NCBI GenBank assembly: GCA_941918925.1
Contig: OW799233.1
Coordinates: forward strand, 6,130,001-6,194,000
Origin: Phyto melanocephala
Taxonomy: Eukaryota > Arthropoda > Insecta > Diptera > Rhinophoridae
Direction of reading: 5' to 3'
Length of the DNA stretch: 64,000 nt
The notes under the pieces were generated by a model that worked only from the letters and a program-made list of their open reading frames with translations, was not told where the DNA came from and ran no database searches. The position numbers were made by a program, and so were the translations under genes. Every line of letters begins with the position of its first letter. Positions within the stretch are counted from its first letter, which is position 1. Shown here piece by piece: positions 48,621 to 61,878 of this stretch.

Positions 48621-50394
48621 CACCCCAATTCTAAATAACAATTCCCTGGGAATTTTTTCCCTATTCCCTGTTCCCCTATTCTAAATAATTTCTCCCGGGG
48701 AAATTTGTTCCCTTTCCCTTTTCCCTTATTCTAAATAAACTTCGAAATTGGGAAATTGTTCCCTGGGAAAAAAGTAGGTATTACGAAAGGTAATTAAAGG
48801 GAGAATGTAATAACAATTTTTGGGAAAAAATCCGCCAACAAATTCAAAGGGAGTTGTGACAAAAATGTAAGTATTTAATATTTGTTTATAAAAATTGTGA
48901 TAAATATTGTAATTTATTGTTACATTTAGGATAAAAACAACAAACAGGAAGCAGAATAATGAATTGTTTTTTAGTTTTAAAATAATTTTAATTTTTATTT
49001 ATCTTTTTTGAAGTTTTTAAATTTTTTTAATAAAATGTTATATTTATTTAAAAAAATTTATATACTACATACATATATAAGAAATGGCTTTATTACAGAA
49101 ATTTATTAGAGATTATTCGGAATATTTTTTCTAATATTTTTCTATTATATTTTCTAATATTTTGGGCAATGGATAAATATTGTGGTGAGTCTAAGGATAC
49201 CACATCATTATCCTGAGCGCACAAATAATCTAAATTTTCTACATCGTTTACTTCAGCATTGCATTTAAAATGAATGCAGATATTATGCAACGCACAGCAA
49301 AATTTTGTTATTTTAGCAGCCTTTTTTGGAGCGTAGTGCAGCTGTCTAGCACCAAGAATGCACCTCCATCTCTTTTTTAAAACACCGTTCAACCACATTT
49401 CAACACTTGGAGTGAATTTTATTTCAACAGGCTCATCCTGGCATATATAAGCCTCCTAGAAAAAATGCATGTTTAATTTATGAATTGTCTGTTATCATTC
49501 AAAAATTTACCAAGAAGCCAATAATTGCCAATTCTTGCTCAAGGTGAGCACGCAATTCGCCAGAATTCCAAATAAATGAATCGTGACACGCTCCGGGATG
49601 TGAGGCATCAACGTACTGAATCCTCAGCTCATGATCACATACCTTTAATTTTTTGAGTTCCGTCAACACATCCAATAACGTTTGGAATGCCATACTTCAC
49701 ATAAAGAGCTAACGCAACTTTCCGTTTTTGCACTTCAGTTCTGCAGAAAGTTATCTACATTGGGCGTAAATGTTCCTTATATATTAATAACTTCTGCCAG
49801 AACTTTTCTAACACTACACTGAGCCACAGACACACCGTAATCTTTATCAATACCCGTTTGGTACAAACCTTCAGCAAAGAAGCGGAAAGTCGCACTTAAT
49901 TTCACGATTGGAGAAATTGCAAAGGACTTACGTTTGGGCTGAATACCTTAACACGTCCAACAGATATTTAAACGCCGGTTTATTTATTCTGTAATATTTT
50001 TCTAACATTCGAAAAGTAAAATTTACAAAGTGTGCGGCAACTCAAGTGGGTTGCTGGCGTCACATAGCATTTTCCTTTCTACCCTTTGCTTATTCTTGTG
50101 CTTCAGAGTTTTCTGCTTCAGCTATTATTATTAACAACGCTACACTAAACATTTTTGTTCACTTTTAACAATTTTTTTTTTATTATTTACGAATATTCAC
50201 TTTTTACGCTAAAAATTATTAGCAAATATTTTGTCAAAACAAAACAACAAAAGCAAACAGCTGACTTCGAAAATGTAAAATTCTCTCTCCCTTGTTATTC
50301 CCTTCCCCGACTGTTTAGAATAGGGGAATTTTATTCGCGGGAAAAATGAATTCCCGGGGAATTCAATTCCCTGGGAATATTTAGAATTGGGGTG
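48621..50394 (-). mobile_element. PIF/Harbinger DNA transposon (inactive)
   Basis: Perfect 17-bp inverted ends CACCCCAATTCTAAATA, flanked by the 3-bp duplication ATA (48618-48620 and 50395-50397), as expected for PIF/Harbinger. Subterminal regions hold further CCCCTATTCTAAA and TTCCCTGGGAA repeats. A broken HARBI1-like transposase fills the minus strand. The second, Myb/MADF-type gene of the superfamily was not found. Confidence 0.85.
49093..50010 (-). pseudogene. HARBI1-like Harbinger transposase, frame-broken
   Basis: Minus-strand blocks in order: INKPAFKYLLDVLRYSAQT (about 50000), SPIVKLSATFRFFAEGLYQT then GIDKDYGVSVAQCSVRKVLA (about 49915-49800), a stop, VKYGIPNVIGCVDGT (first catalytic D, shifted frame), LRIQYVDASHPGACHDSFIW (second D, 49499-49693), and VEMWLNGVLKKRWRCILGAR plus KITKFCCALHNICIHF (49093-49398). 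This is the DDE nuclease layout of PIF/Harbinger. At least one stop and several frameshifts make it non-functional. Confidence 0.8.
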
Positions 50395-52832
50395 ATAATA
50401 AAAAGTTTTAACAATCACTTGAACAAATGAGGATTTTAAGATCAAGTCGTGTAATAGGTTTGACTAGTAAGAGATACGTTCAATATCAAGTTCTTAAATT
50501 TAAAGCAGATTTACAACATTGCAAATTTTGCAATTACTCTTCTCTTCTAACAAAATGGGTTTCATTATGAGAAACATTGCGCTAACTGCAATTAGTAGTA
50601 GCCTTGTAAATTTGACACTCCAAAGTATGATATTTAAATTTAAACGGATCAACATTCAGCCAACAACCGTACATGAAACAAAAACCAGTAACAAATCATA
50701 TCCCTTTTTAAGTTCGCGGGAGAACTTAAGGCATTTGATTTTTCGTTGAAAATAGGAATTTTTCGAAGTTTATAAATGGCCCATGAGTTTAAAATGTCGT
50801 AAGTGTGGCCGACATATTTAAGGGTTATTACTAGAGATGCATTTGCTTCGAGTTAATAAATGTGGACTTGAACGATATTTTGTTTTAGCTGCTTGGCATT
50901 AGGAATTTAATCCGCTAAACGCCAAAATAGATATGCTGCATAAATGATTTATTAGTTAGTTTACTTTTTTGCAGCGGTGAGGTGGATTGTTCACTAATCG
51001 TACGTTTTGACTCGGCTTTTGTGTGGATTTATGTAGACGGAGGTCAATGTCAATAAGTTGGGGTCCGCGATGTCCTCAAAGTCAACATAACTTAAGTCAT
51101 CACTTAACTTTAATGTGGCAGAAACGTTTTTTTGCAACAAATACATTTTTAACAAGTTTTCTTAGGAAACATACAAAAAAAATTAAATTATTTTTTATAG
51201 AAATAATTTTACATAAAACTAGAAAATTTACAAAAACATGTTTAATTTCCACAAATAATGCAAGTCCCTTTAAAGGTCAGAAAGTTTGACTCCACAAAGG
51301 GTTAAAGCTGTAATAAAATGAGCTTCTTTATAAGTCTCCCGTACATGTGAATATCGTGTATCAAACAATTTTAGCCTTAAAATTTTTAAGGAGAATAAAA
51401 ATAAGGAATATAAATTTTATTTTATAAAAACAGAGTTGCCGTAACATTTTTTTCAATCGACACATTTAAAATATTTAAAGCACTCAGTCACATCGAGAAT
51501 AGAATAATAGTTACCAAGTATGTATGCATCAAGTATGTGTTATGCAGAGTAAAAAAGTATAACGATATTATTGTTAATTGAAAGTCAATTTAAGATATCG
51601 GAAATATCCCCATATTTATAAGAACTTTTTTAATACACTATTTGTGATGTTATGCCCTTTAACTAATGTTTGGCTTTCGTTAGCCTTTACCTTTCCTGAG
51701 TTTGAGTTTTTTTTTATACATGGGGCAACCTTTATTGTTGCCATATGCAGAGGATCTTATTGTTTAAACTGTGACTTAAAAACCGGTTGTTAACATGTGT
51801 TGCATGCTGTAATTGGCTTAAGATTTGGCTGATTATAATGAGACAAGTTTAAACATACTTATACAACTCTTTCGTTTTTAGCGTGACTTCTTTTGTTTTT
51901 GTTTTTTTAGTTATTGAGAAACAGGCGATGATAGGCTTTGCATATTTTAAGACAGCAAACAGTTATTTACTGCAGTAATCCTATATAGAGCGTTTTCAAC
52001 ATACATTATATATACTACGTTCTGACAATTAAAATTTATATTGAGTTGTCGACTTTATACCCTGTTCAGACAGATATTTTTAATTGTTTCAATTTAGTGT
52101 TGATTGAGCAATTAAAATAAGTGTTTACACAACTCAAATTTATCTTACTCGATTAGCATTTGATAGCTGTAAAAATACGATGTATTTATACCAAATCAAA
52201 TAATGCCTTCTCTTCAGTTTTTTTCCTGTTCATTAAATATATTTTCAATTACATATATTTACATATAAGTATGTATATGTATTTGAATTTATTTAAACAT
52301 TTTATTTAAATTTCCATCAACCATTTTTCATTTTCTTACTTTTTGTTTTTTGTATATTTTTTTGTTTGACATTAGAAATGCCACCTACAGAATTTTCTTC
52401 TCACTGCACATACCTCTCTAGAGTTGTATTTTGAGTTTTGGACAATAAGTGAAACAATTAAGTATAAATTGCTCAATTTATAAGTAATTTTTAGCATGGT
52501 AAATTGAGCTCAATTAAGGCCTTTTTATTGCGAGAATATTATAAATTGACAATTAAGGCGCGTGTGTAAACATATTATAAGCTTACTCAATTAGAATTGG
52601 ACAATTAAAAATATTTTTTATAGGATTTTTTCAATCGGGCATTTTTTATGAATTTTTTTTAAATTGTATTTACACACTCGCAGATGCTGTTTTTGACCTC
52701 ATGAATATGAAAAAATATGAATATGAATATGAAAAAAAATAAAAAAAAAAATTAAAAAAAAAAAATAATAAAAATATAAATAATATATTAAATAAAAAAT
52801 AAATAAAAAAATTAAAAAAAAATATAAAAAAA
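50395..52832. other. Intergenic, no gene recognised
   Basis: AT-rich; frames near 50519-50749, 51023-51289 and 51578-51793 are short and show no family motif. 52060-52620 has alternating CAATTA/TAATTG words (AATTAAAAATAT at both ends) that may be an old foldback. No firm element. Confidence 0.4.
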
Positions 52833-53246
52833 ACAAGTAAGAGCGCTATATTCGGCCGTGCCGAATCTTATATACCCTTCACACCGTGTAGTCATGCAAT
52901 AACAGTAGTTTGTATCACCATTCCATATGATATACGTACATACATATAAAAACCATACATATATAAAAACATCCCATTGTAAAATTATAAATTTACGCAT
53001 GTATGTTAAAAAAAAAAATAAAAATAAATTAAAAAAAAAATTTAAAAAAAAATTTTAAAAAAAAAAATTAAAAAAAAATTTAAAAAAAAAATAAAAAAAA
53101 AAGTTTTTAAAAAATAATTAAAATATATATAATAAATATAAAACAAAAAAAATAAAAAAAAAATATTTAAAAAAAAAATTAAAAAAAAATAATAATAAAA
53201 ATATAAATAATATATTAAATAAAAAATAAAAAAAAAAAAATTAAAA
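52833..53246 (+). repeat. Family A 5' module in array
   Basis: ACAAGTAAGAGCGC hairpin end, CATCCCATTGTAAAATTATA and A/T filler, without the core or 3' hairpin. The next copy begins directly after it. Confidence 0.65.
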
Positions 53247-54142
53247 ACAAGGAAGAGCGCTATATTCGGCCGTGCCGAATCTTATATACCCTTCACAACA
53301 TGTAGTCATGAAATAACAGTAGTTTGTGTCACCATTCATCCCATATGAAATACGTACATACATATATAAAAACATCCCATTGTAAAATTATAAATTCACG
53401 TATGTATGTTAAAAAAACGAAAAAAAAAAAAAATTAAAAAAAAAATTTAAAAAAAAATTTTAAAAAAAATATAAAAAAAATTTTAAAAAAAATTAAAAAA
53501 AAAAATTAAAAAAAAAAATTATTATATATAATTATAATTATTATATATAAAACAAAAAAAAATAAAAAAAAAATTAAAAAAAAAATTAAAAAAAAAATAA
53601 TAAAAATATAAAAATATATTAAATAAAAAATATAAAAAAAATATAAAAAAAAAAATAAAAAAAAATTTAAAAAAAATTTTTAAAAAAATTAAAAAAAATT
53701 TTTTTTTGGCTCAGCTGGGATTCGATGCCACGTTTTCTCTAACCAGTATACACGTTTGTATGTATGTATGTTGTTGTTGTAATGTTGTTTTTGTGAAAAA
53801 AAAATCGAGGTGGTCGTGGGTTTTTGCTCATATCTCAGTTGTTTATGTACCGATGTTTCTGATTTTCAATACCGATCTACTCCCGAATATTTCTGATATT
53901 TTAGTACCTTACCCGGGTCTAACCTATGTCGGGGGGCTTCAAAAAGTTGATTTCAACATACACACGGACAGACGGTCAGACGGACAGACGGACAGACGGA
54001 CAGACTGACAGGGCTTAATCGACTCCCCTATTCATAAGCTTTCAGAAAATATATACTTTATGGGGTCGGAAATCAAAATTGTAGAAATTTCACACGGAAT
54101 GACAAACCTATATATACCCTTTTTCACTGTGTGAAGGGTATA
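53247..54142 (+). mobile_element. Helentron-like family A, full-length copy in array
   Basis: Complete set of modules. The GTCY block is expanded (GGACAGACGGTCAGACGGAC, then more GACAGACG units to 54009). The first base group reads ACAAGGAAG instead of ACAAGTAAG. Confidence 0.7.
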
Positions 54143-54168
54143 AAAAAATATAAAAAAATTTTTTTTTT

Positions 54169-54604
54169 GGCTCAGCTGGGATTCAATGCCACGTTTTCTC
54201 TAACCAGTATACACGTTTGTATGTATGTATGTTGTTGTTGTAATGTTGTTTTAGTGAAAAAAAAAATCGAGGTGGTCGTGGGTTTTTGCTCATATCTCAG
54301 TTGTTTATGTACCGATGTTTCTGATTTTCAATACCGATCTACTCCCGAATATTTCTGATATTTTAATACCACACCCGAGTCCAAGCGATGTCGGGGGGCT
54401 TCAAAAAGTTGATTTCAACATACACACGGACAGACGGTCAGACGGACAGACGGACAGACTGACAGACTGACAGGGCTTAATCGACTCCCCTATTCATAAG
54501 CTTTCAGAAAATATATACTTTATGGGGTCGGAAATCAAAATTGTAGAAATTTCACACGGAATGACAAACCTATATATACCCTTTTTCACTGTGTGAAGGG
54601 TATA
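54169..54604 (+). repeat. Family A 3' module, second in tandem
   Basis: Runs from the tRNA-like GGCTCAGCTGGGATTCAATG to hairpin CACTGTGTGAAGGG, with no 5' hairpin module. Nearly identical to 53706-54142. Confidence 0.7.
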
Positions 54605-54625
54605 AAAATAAAAAAATTTTGTTTT

Positions 54626-55041
54626 GGCTCAGCTGGGATTCAATGCCACGTTTTCTCTAACCAGTATACACGTTTGTATGTATGTATGTTGTTGTTGTAT
54701 TGCTGTTTTTGTGAAAAAATCGAGGTGGTCGTAGGTTTTTGCTCATATCTCAGTTGTTCATTTACCGATGTTTCTGATTTTCAATACCGATCTACTGCCG
54801 AATATTTCTGATATTTTAATACATCACCTGGGTCCAAGCGATGTCGGGGGGATTCAAAAAGTTGATTTCAACATACACACGGACAGACGGACAGACGGAC
54901 AGACTGACAGAGCTTAAGCGACTCCCCTATTCATTAGCTTTCAGAGAATATATACTTTATGGGGTCGGAAATGAAAATTGTAGAAATTTCACACGGAATG
55001 ACAAACCTATATATACCCTTTTTCACTGTGTGAAGGGTATA
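54626..55041 (+). repeat. Family A 3' module, third in tandem
   Basis: Same extent as the preceding module, with more substitutions (GTATTGCTGTTTTTG, CATCACCTGGGTCC) and a shorter GTCY block. Confidence 0.7.
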
Positions 55042-56333
55042 AAAAATACTGAACTGATATATTGCACTGCTTTAAAAAAGTAGCTTTCAATTTGTATATA
55101 TTTTGTTAAAATATAACAATACAACACTTTAACTGCACACAAAATGTTAGTTTTTGAATAACTAAACATTTTTCAAAAAACTAACTGCATTAATTTACAC
55201 TACATAGTGACATATAAGTCTTAAAATAGTCTCAGGTAGTTAATATAATAGAAGTGGAATTATTTTTTCGAAAGGCATCACTATGTAGTTGATTAAGAAA
55301 GTTATATAATTTTCGATAGTTTTTACTTATTTTCGATACTTTTAAGTCTTATTTTGTATAGAAATTGTTCAAGGGTTATGAAAAACTACCCGTACGAGAA
55401 ATGCATGACTAAAACTAACACATACAAAATGTCTCTGCTAAAACATTTGCAAAGTTCTATTTGAATTCCTGACGTTAAGAAGCATAATTTTTATGGAATT
55501 TGTGTACACTAAAATACAATAATAAGCAAATAGTGAGACTAGCACACAATAGGCACACAAGTATGGAGGGGTATATACCTTAAGTGTGACTCATATTTAC
55601 ATCATGGTTGATTAGCAAATCGCAGCAGAGTGAAAAGTGCGAATATACTTATATTCATAAGTTGGAGGGAGATACAAGAATGTAGAAATAGACACTTTGT
55701 TCTACGCAATGACCGACATATCCATCACTAGTGTCAGTCATATAACTTTTTAAATTACTGTTACTCTTCTCGTAGAGACTTTAATTACCATTGCAGGAAG
55801 GGTATAATTTCATACGAGAGTGTAAGGGTAATTTTATATGCATTTGCGATTCCGTAAAGTATATACATATATATTCGGAATTATTATATGTAGATAGAGA
55901 AGTCTGTTTAGTTATGTATGTCTGTCCGTATGAGTGTTGAAATCAACTTTTTGAAGCCCCCACATATTTCAGGCACTCGTATATATTATCGTTTTATTAG
56001 AAATGCTTTCGCGATTTTTGCTATTGAAATCAGCAATTTTGATCCATTAGCGGATGAGATATTATTATTCCTCTATTCACTGTACGTTGTACAAACATGA
56101 TCACACACAATAAGTATGAAAACATGTACGTATTGACGTGTCATGAATCAATAAGAGTAACGAATAATCCAGTGAGGCAGACATGTTTTCACTAATAGTT
56201 TAAGAGTGCATGAAATAATTATGTTCAGGGCTTGCAGTTAAGTAATTAGTGTCTAATAAGAAAATAAATTAATTTATTTGTAAAATGATATTTAATAACA
56301 ATTTGTTTCTTAACGAGTTTGTTTTATTATTAT
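55042..56333. other. Intergenic with one decayed Helentron-like remnant
   Basis: 55797-56060 keeps GGGTATAATTTCATACGAG, TTCCGTAAAGTATATACATA, TGTCTGTCCGTATGAGTGTT and GAAATCAACTTTTTGAAGCC from the family A/B core. The rest shows nothing recognisable. Confidence 0.5.
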
Positions 56334-57087
56334 TATACCCTTCACACAGTGAAAAAGGGTATATATAGGTTTGTCATTCCGTGTGAAATTTCTACAATTT
56401 TCATTTCCGACCCCATAAAGTATATATTTTCTGAAAGCTTATGAATAGAGGAGTCGATTAAGCCCTGACCGTCTGTCCGTCTGTCCGTCTGACCGTCTGT
56501 CCGTGTGTATGTTGAAATCAACTTTTTGAAGCCCCCCGACATAGGTTGGACCCGGGTAAGGTATTAAAATATCAGAAATATTCGGGAGTAGATCGGTATT
56601 GAAAATCAGAAACATCGGTACATAAACAACTGAGATATGAGCAAAAACCCACGACCACCTCGATTTTCTTTTCATAAAAACAACATTACAACAACAACAT
56701 ACATACATACAAACGTGTATACTGGTTAGAGAAAACGTGGCATCGAATCCCAGCTGAGGCAAAAAAAATTTTTTTTTAATTTTTTTAAAATTTTTTTTTT
56801 AATTTTTTTTTTTTTTTTTTTATTTTTTATTTAATATATTATATATATTTTTATTATTATTTTTTTTTATTTTTTTTTTATTTTTTTTTTGTTTTATATA
56901 TATTATATATGTATATAATAATTTTTTTTTTTTAAATTTTTTTTTAAAATTTTTTTTTTAAAATTTTTTTTTTTATTTTTTTTTTGTTTTTTTTAACATA
57001 CATACGTGAATTTACTGTTATTGCATGACTACACGTTGTGAAGGGTATATAAGATTCGGCACGGCCGAATATAGCGCTTTTACTTGT
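56334..57087 (-). mobile_element. Helentron-like family A copy
   Basis: Left hairpin CCCTTCACACAGTGAAAAAGGG, expanded GTCY block (56466-56505), tRNA-like segment (56740-56758), T-rich filler and right hairpin ATTCGGCACGGCCGAAT. The ACAATGGGATG segment is deleted before the right end. Confidence 0.7.
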
Positions 57088-57960
57088 TTTTTTTTAAATC
57101 AGTTCAATAACAATTTCAAAAATTTTAAATTAAACAAAAAGCAAAAGGTCTTGAATGAAAAGTTTCAGCATCACTGAAATTAATTATAATTTGTTGTTTT
57201 TCCCTTAGTTTCAGTTATTTTTAGGTATTTATGTTTGCGTAAAAATATAAAAAAAAATTTACCGTTTAGGTCCAGTCTAAAGAAATTAAAAGTTGAAAGA
57301 AATTAAAAGTTGAAAGAGAATAATAATCAAAAAATTTTTTTTGTTTTGGCATGACATTTTTTAGGGTTAGCAGTTCAGTTTTTGTTTTATCAGTTTGGAA
57401 AAAATACAAAATACATATTCTTGCTTTTACTTTACTTTAGTTTTTTTTCCATTTTAAATACTGATTAATTAATTATTTTATAAAGGGTGGGCTAAATTTA
57501 TTATTATATATTTTTGTTTATTATAATCTTTTATTAGCCTGTGCTAGCGGCTTTGTCTGCGTAGTTATCGACTCGCAAAGTAGCCTCCTTATGTAATTAT
57601 TCAGGTTGTCATTTTTTGCGTAATTAAGTTTATTTTTTTTTATTAAAATTTTATATTAGTGGAATAGAATTTAATGCAAATATTTAAGAAAAAATACTTT
57701 TATAAATGACGTTCGACGGTAAAATTTTTTTTCGCTAGAACGTATAAATTGTGGACACTCCACCCTTTTGAACAACCGGCTAACTAAATACATTTCGCAT
57801 ATTTCTGCGAATTCGTTTGGGTATTGTGATTTAGGATAGCCTATGTGTTAATGTATGTTGTTTCTATCTGTATGCTACATTTTATTTAATTCCGTTCAGC
57901 CGTTTTTGCGCAATTGAGTAAAAAACAATTAAACATCCAAACGTAAATATATTTGCATTT

Positions 57961-58732
57961 TTATACCCTTCACACAGTGAAAAAGGGTATATATAGGTTT
58001 GTCATTCCGTGTGAAATTTCTACAATTTTCATTTCCGACCCCATAAAGTATTTATTTTCTGAAAGCTTATGAATAGGGGAGTCGATTAAGCTCTGTCAGT
58101 CTGCCAGTCTGACCGTCTGTCCGTGTGTATGTTGAAATCAACTTCTTGAAGCCCCTCGACATTGCTTGGACACGGGTGAGGTATTAAAATATCAGAAATA
58201 TTCGGGAGTAGATCGGTATTGAAAATCAGAAACATCGGTTCATAAACAACTGAGATATGAGCAAAAACCCACGACTACCTCGATTTTTTTTTCACAAAAA
58301 TAACATAACAACAACAACATACATACATACAAACTTGTATATTGGTTAAAGTAAACGTGGGATCGAATCCCAGCTGAGCCAAAAAATTTTTTTTATTTTT
58401 TTTTTATTTAATATATTTTTTATATTTTTATTTTAATTTTTTTGTTTGTTTTATATTTATTATTTATATTTTAATTATTTTTTTTTAAATTTTTTTTAAA
58501 ATTTTTTTTTAATTTTTTTTTTAAATTTTTTTTTTAAATTTTTTCTTTATTTTTTTTTTTATTTTTTTTAACATACATACGTTAATTTTTAATTTTACAA
58601 TGGGATGTTTTTATATATGTATGTACGTATTTCATATGAGATGAATGGTGATACAAACAACTCTTATTACATGACTACACGTTGTGAAGGGTATATAAGA
58701 TTCGGCATGGCCGAATATAGCACTCTTACTTG
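57961..58732 (-). mobile_element. Helentron-like family A copy
   Basis: All modules are present. The tRNA-like segment reads GTGGGATCGAATCCCAGC, with a stem that pairs better than in other copies. The right hairpin is ATTCGGCATGGCCGAAT and ends CTCTTACTTGAT. Confidence 0.7.
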
Positions 58733-59146
58733 ATTATATTAGTATGATACAAGTTGATTCCGAAACGTATAAATACTGCTGGCATTCTAATAGATGTGCT
58801 TTGGCCTAATGAAATTATTTTTTAACTAAAAAGTATTAATAAAATTGAATATTGGAAGCTCCGAAGTATGCAGAAATCTACAATATTTAATAATTTCAAA
58901 TAATTCTCAATGCAAAAATTTTATTTAGTTATAGAATATAAAATTGTCGCCATTGTTGCATTTCTTTAATATATTCTTAGACGTATTATTTCTAAAATTT
59001 TAATGATATTCGAAGACAATATATTAACAGGATCTTTTTACCTTCCTTAACAAATAGTAATGATTGTTATTTTTTAATTCATATGTATAATGATTTTTAT
59101 ATGGATATCCTTTGAATTTTCAAAGCCCTGTACAAAGCAAAAAAAA

Positions 59147-61728
59147 ACAAGTAAGAGCACTATATTCGGCTGTGCCGAATCTTTCAAACCCACCACCAAT
59201 TTTGTGTACATTTAAAGCACAATAATTATTATTTTGTTAATCGCTTGGAATAATCTCTTTATAATAAAATATACATCTCTTTCTTTGTAGAGGGTGGTTA
59301 AATTTTAAATTTAAAACAGAGGCCGAATTACGGCACTCGAACGTGATCGAAATTTGAAAACTCTTATTAGAATCTATATACCTAAAGCATACTCGATCGT
59401 TCGAGTAAAATTTCGATCGATATCGAATGCCGTAATTCGGCCCCAGGTCTGTATAAAATGTTAGAACATCTATGAATGCCTTCTAAATTCGTTAAATGAG
59501 AAGCATTGCTGTTTATCGCGATAGTGTGGCAAAAAAACAGTCAACTTCGACTCATCATCGTGCCAAACAATTGAGCATCAGCAATGTTATTTAAAATTTG
59601 GACTATCGGATCGAGGTGTGCCGTTGAGGTCGCGGGGCTATTTGGCCGATATTTTGTTCCATACATAATTGAACCATACAAATATTATCATTAAAAAAGA
59701 AATGATAATAATTTCCTAAATAATTTGTGTTTTATTCAAAATCAACATCGGCCCTTAAAATTTAACCACCCTTTATAACTTGAATATGCTGGTAAAATGT
59801 TTTCGTAAATTAAGTGTTTCAGTGAAAATGGGCGTTAAAGTAAGCGTGTCAATAAAATTTCTGCTAATAAATACAACTTAGATATTTCAATATAGTCCGT
59901 AATTCTTCCAAAATATTTATTCATTGAGAAATTATATGAATTTGAAATAAAGCATTATATAGGATGTGGGCGTAAGAGTGGGCGTGTCACCTAAATTTTC
60001 TGGCATAACAATAACATTGACTAGAAGGATTTCCGTAGCAAATTTTATCATCATACCTCTAATTTTGTCGGTTTTATAAATTTAAATTTCATTAACAGTA
60101 AATAACGTGGAAAGTGAGCGTTATAGTAGGTGTATCGAAGTTATTTATGCTAATAAATACAACTTATAAATTTCAATAAAGTCCTTTATTATTCGATTTA
60201 TAGAGAAATTATAAGAATTTAAGAGAAAACGTTGTATGGGAGGTTGGCGTGTCACATTTATTTTCCGTCAGAAGAAAGCCTTTGACCAAAAAGCAATTCC
60301 TGCAAAATTTCAGAATCGTAGATCTAAATTTGTCACTCTTATTAGGTTTAAAATTTTTAACATATTGGAAAATACACTGCGCGGTATAAATTTTCGTACA
60401 TTTTGATCTCTAACTCCCTTCCTAATACATGCATTTAGGCAATTTTTCTTTCTTCCTTATACTCCGATTTAGCCAATTTTCTATTCCAAACAAACCTTGT
60501 GTATAAGACATATTCTGGCAAAATTTGAGCCCACTAGCTTTTTCGATGGGACCTCTATCGCGCTTTTAACAGACGGACAGACGGACGGACATAGCTAGAT
60601 CGTCGTCAAATAAAACTCCGATTAAGAATATACATACCATTTTTTTGGTGGCGGATATAAAAACTCAAATACTTCAAAAAAACACATTACAAAAAAATTT
60701 GTTTAGCTCTTTTACTAAAATTTTGCAAAAAATATTTGACCTTGTGTCACAAAAATTGGTCTGCTGATCACGGTCGGATCGTAACGGGTATAAAATGGGG
60801 TATAGAGGTATAGAGGAGAGTTTTATCTACTAAACGGTGCTAATTTCTTTTTGTTATCTTTTGTTTTCTAGAAGTTATGGTGTATTAAAAAAAGGAATTT
60901 AGGAAAATTTAGACCTAAAGATATAAAAAAAATTATTTCTAAACATTATAAACAATTTACTAAATTTTTTGGGATATTCTCCCATAATTTTTCAATTATA
61001 TTTATTTGGTTGTTGGGTTTAAGCTGGTTTATATGCATTTCACTGGTGCTTATGCCAGATCATCAGTAAACCTTTACCCAAATTCTTGAAAAAGTTTAAA
61101 ATTTTTATAAGTTATATTTTTAAATTCTCATTAACAAAATGAGAATTCAAAAATAAAACAAAAAACCATAAAAAACTTTTTCAAAAACCCAACCAACAAT
61201 TTGTTTAATTTTGAATTTATATAAACCAGCATATAAACCAGCTTAAACCCAACAACCAAATAAATATCATTATAAACAATTTATTTTCATATATTAATGG
61301 CTAACAAATTTTAAAATTATACAAAATTTATTTCGTTTGAAAATCTTCTAAAAGTAAAAGGTTATAGAACTTTAAAAATCAAAATCTTACTAATAAATTT
61401 CCTGTTTTAGCAAAATGCTGAGCATGTCTATTTTGAATCACCCTGTGGCCCTTAAAATTTAACCACCCTTTACAAAAAAATAGATAGATAAAAAAAAAAT
61501 TTGTTAAAATATGTATTTTAAATATTCAAATACTTATTTTAAATCTACTGATGCACATTTTTTTTTAATATTTTTAAATCTTAAACCTCATAAGACTGTG
61601 TGTACAACTATATGTAAAGTTGGGCACAAATCATTACTCTAGTTAATTTTTGTCAACAAACTTCGGTCATTTTCGTTTTCACAAACCCCTATAAAATTCC
61701 TTTGTAGTTTGTGCAAAAAAATGTTACT
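59147..61728 (+). repeat. Inverted duplication, right arm (2.58 kb)
   Basis: Reverse-complement partner of 29478-32640: a family B element (59147-60660) with a nested 482-bp TIR element (59291-59772) and foldback (59321-59444), two to three ~287-bp units, and a ~1.07 kb flank ending GTTACT. It lacks the ~580 bp of duplication/insertion present in the other arm. Confidence 0.8.
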
Positions 61729-61878
61729 AGAGTCATCTAGTGTTCTACGTGATGTTTAGCAAAGACATCATCCTCAGTGTTTGCAAAATGTAGTGGCGCC
61801 TTCAACAGATGTCGCCATCTGCAATGAATAAATGCTAATGAATATGACTAATATATTTTTATAAAAATTTAAAAAAAA

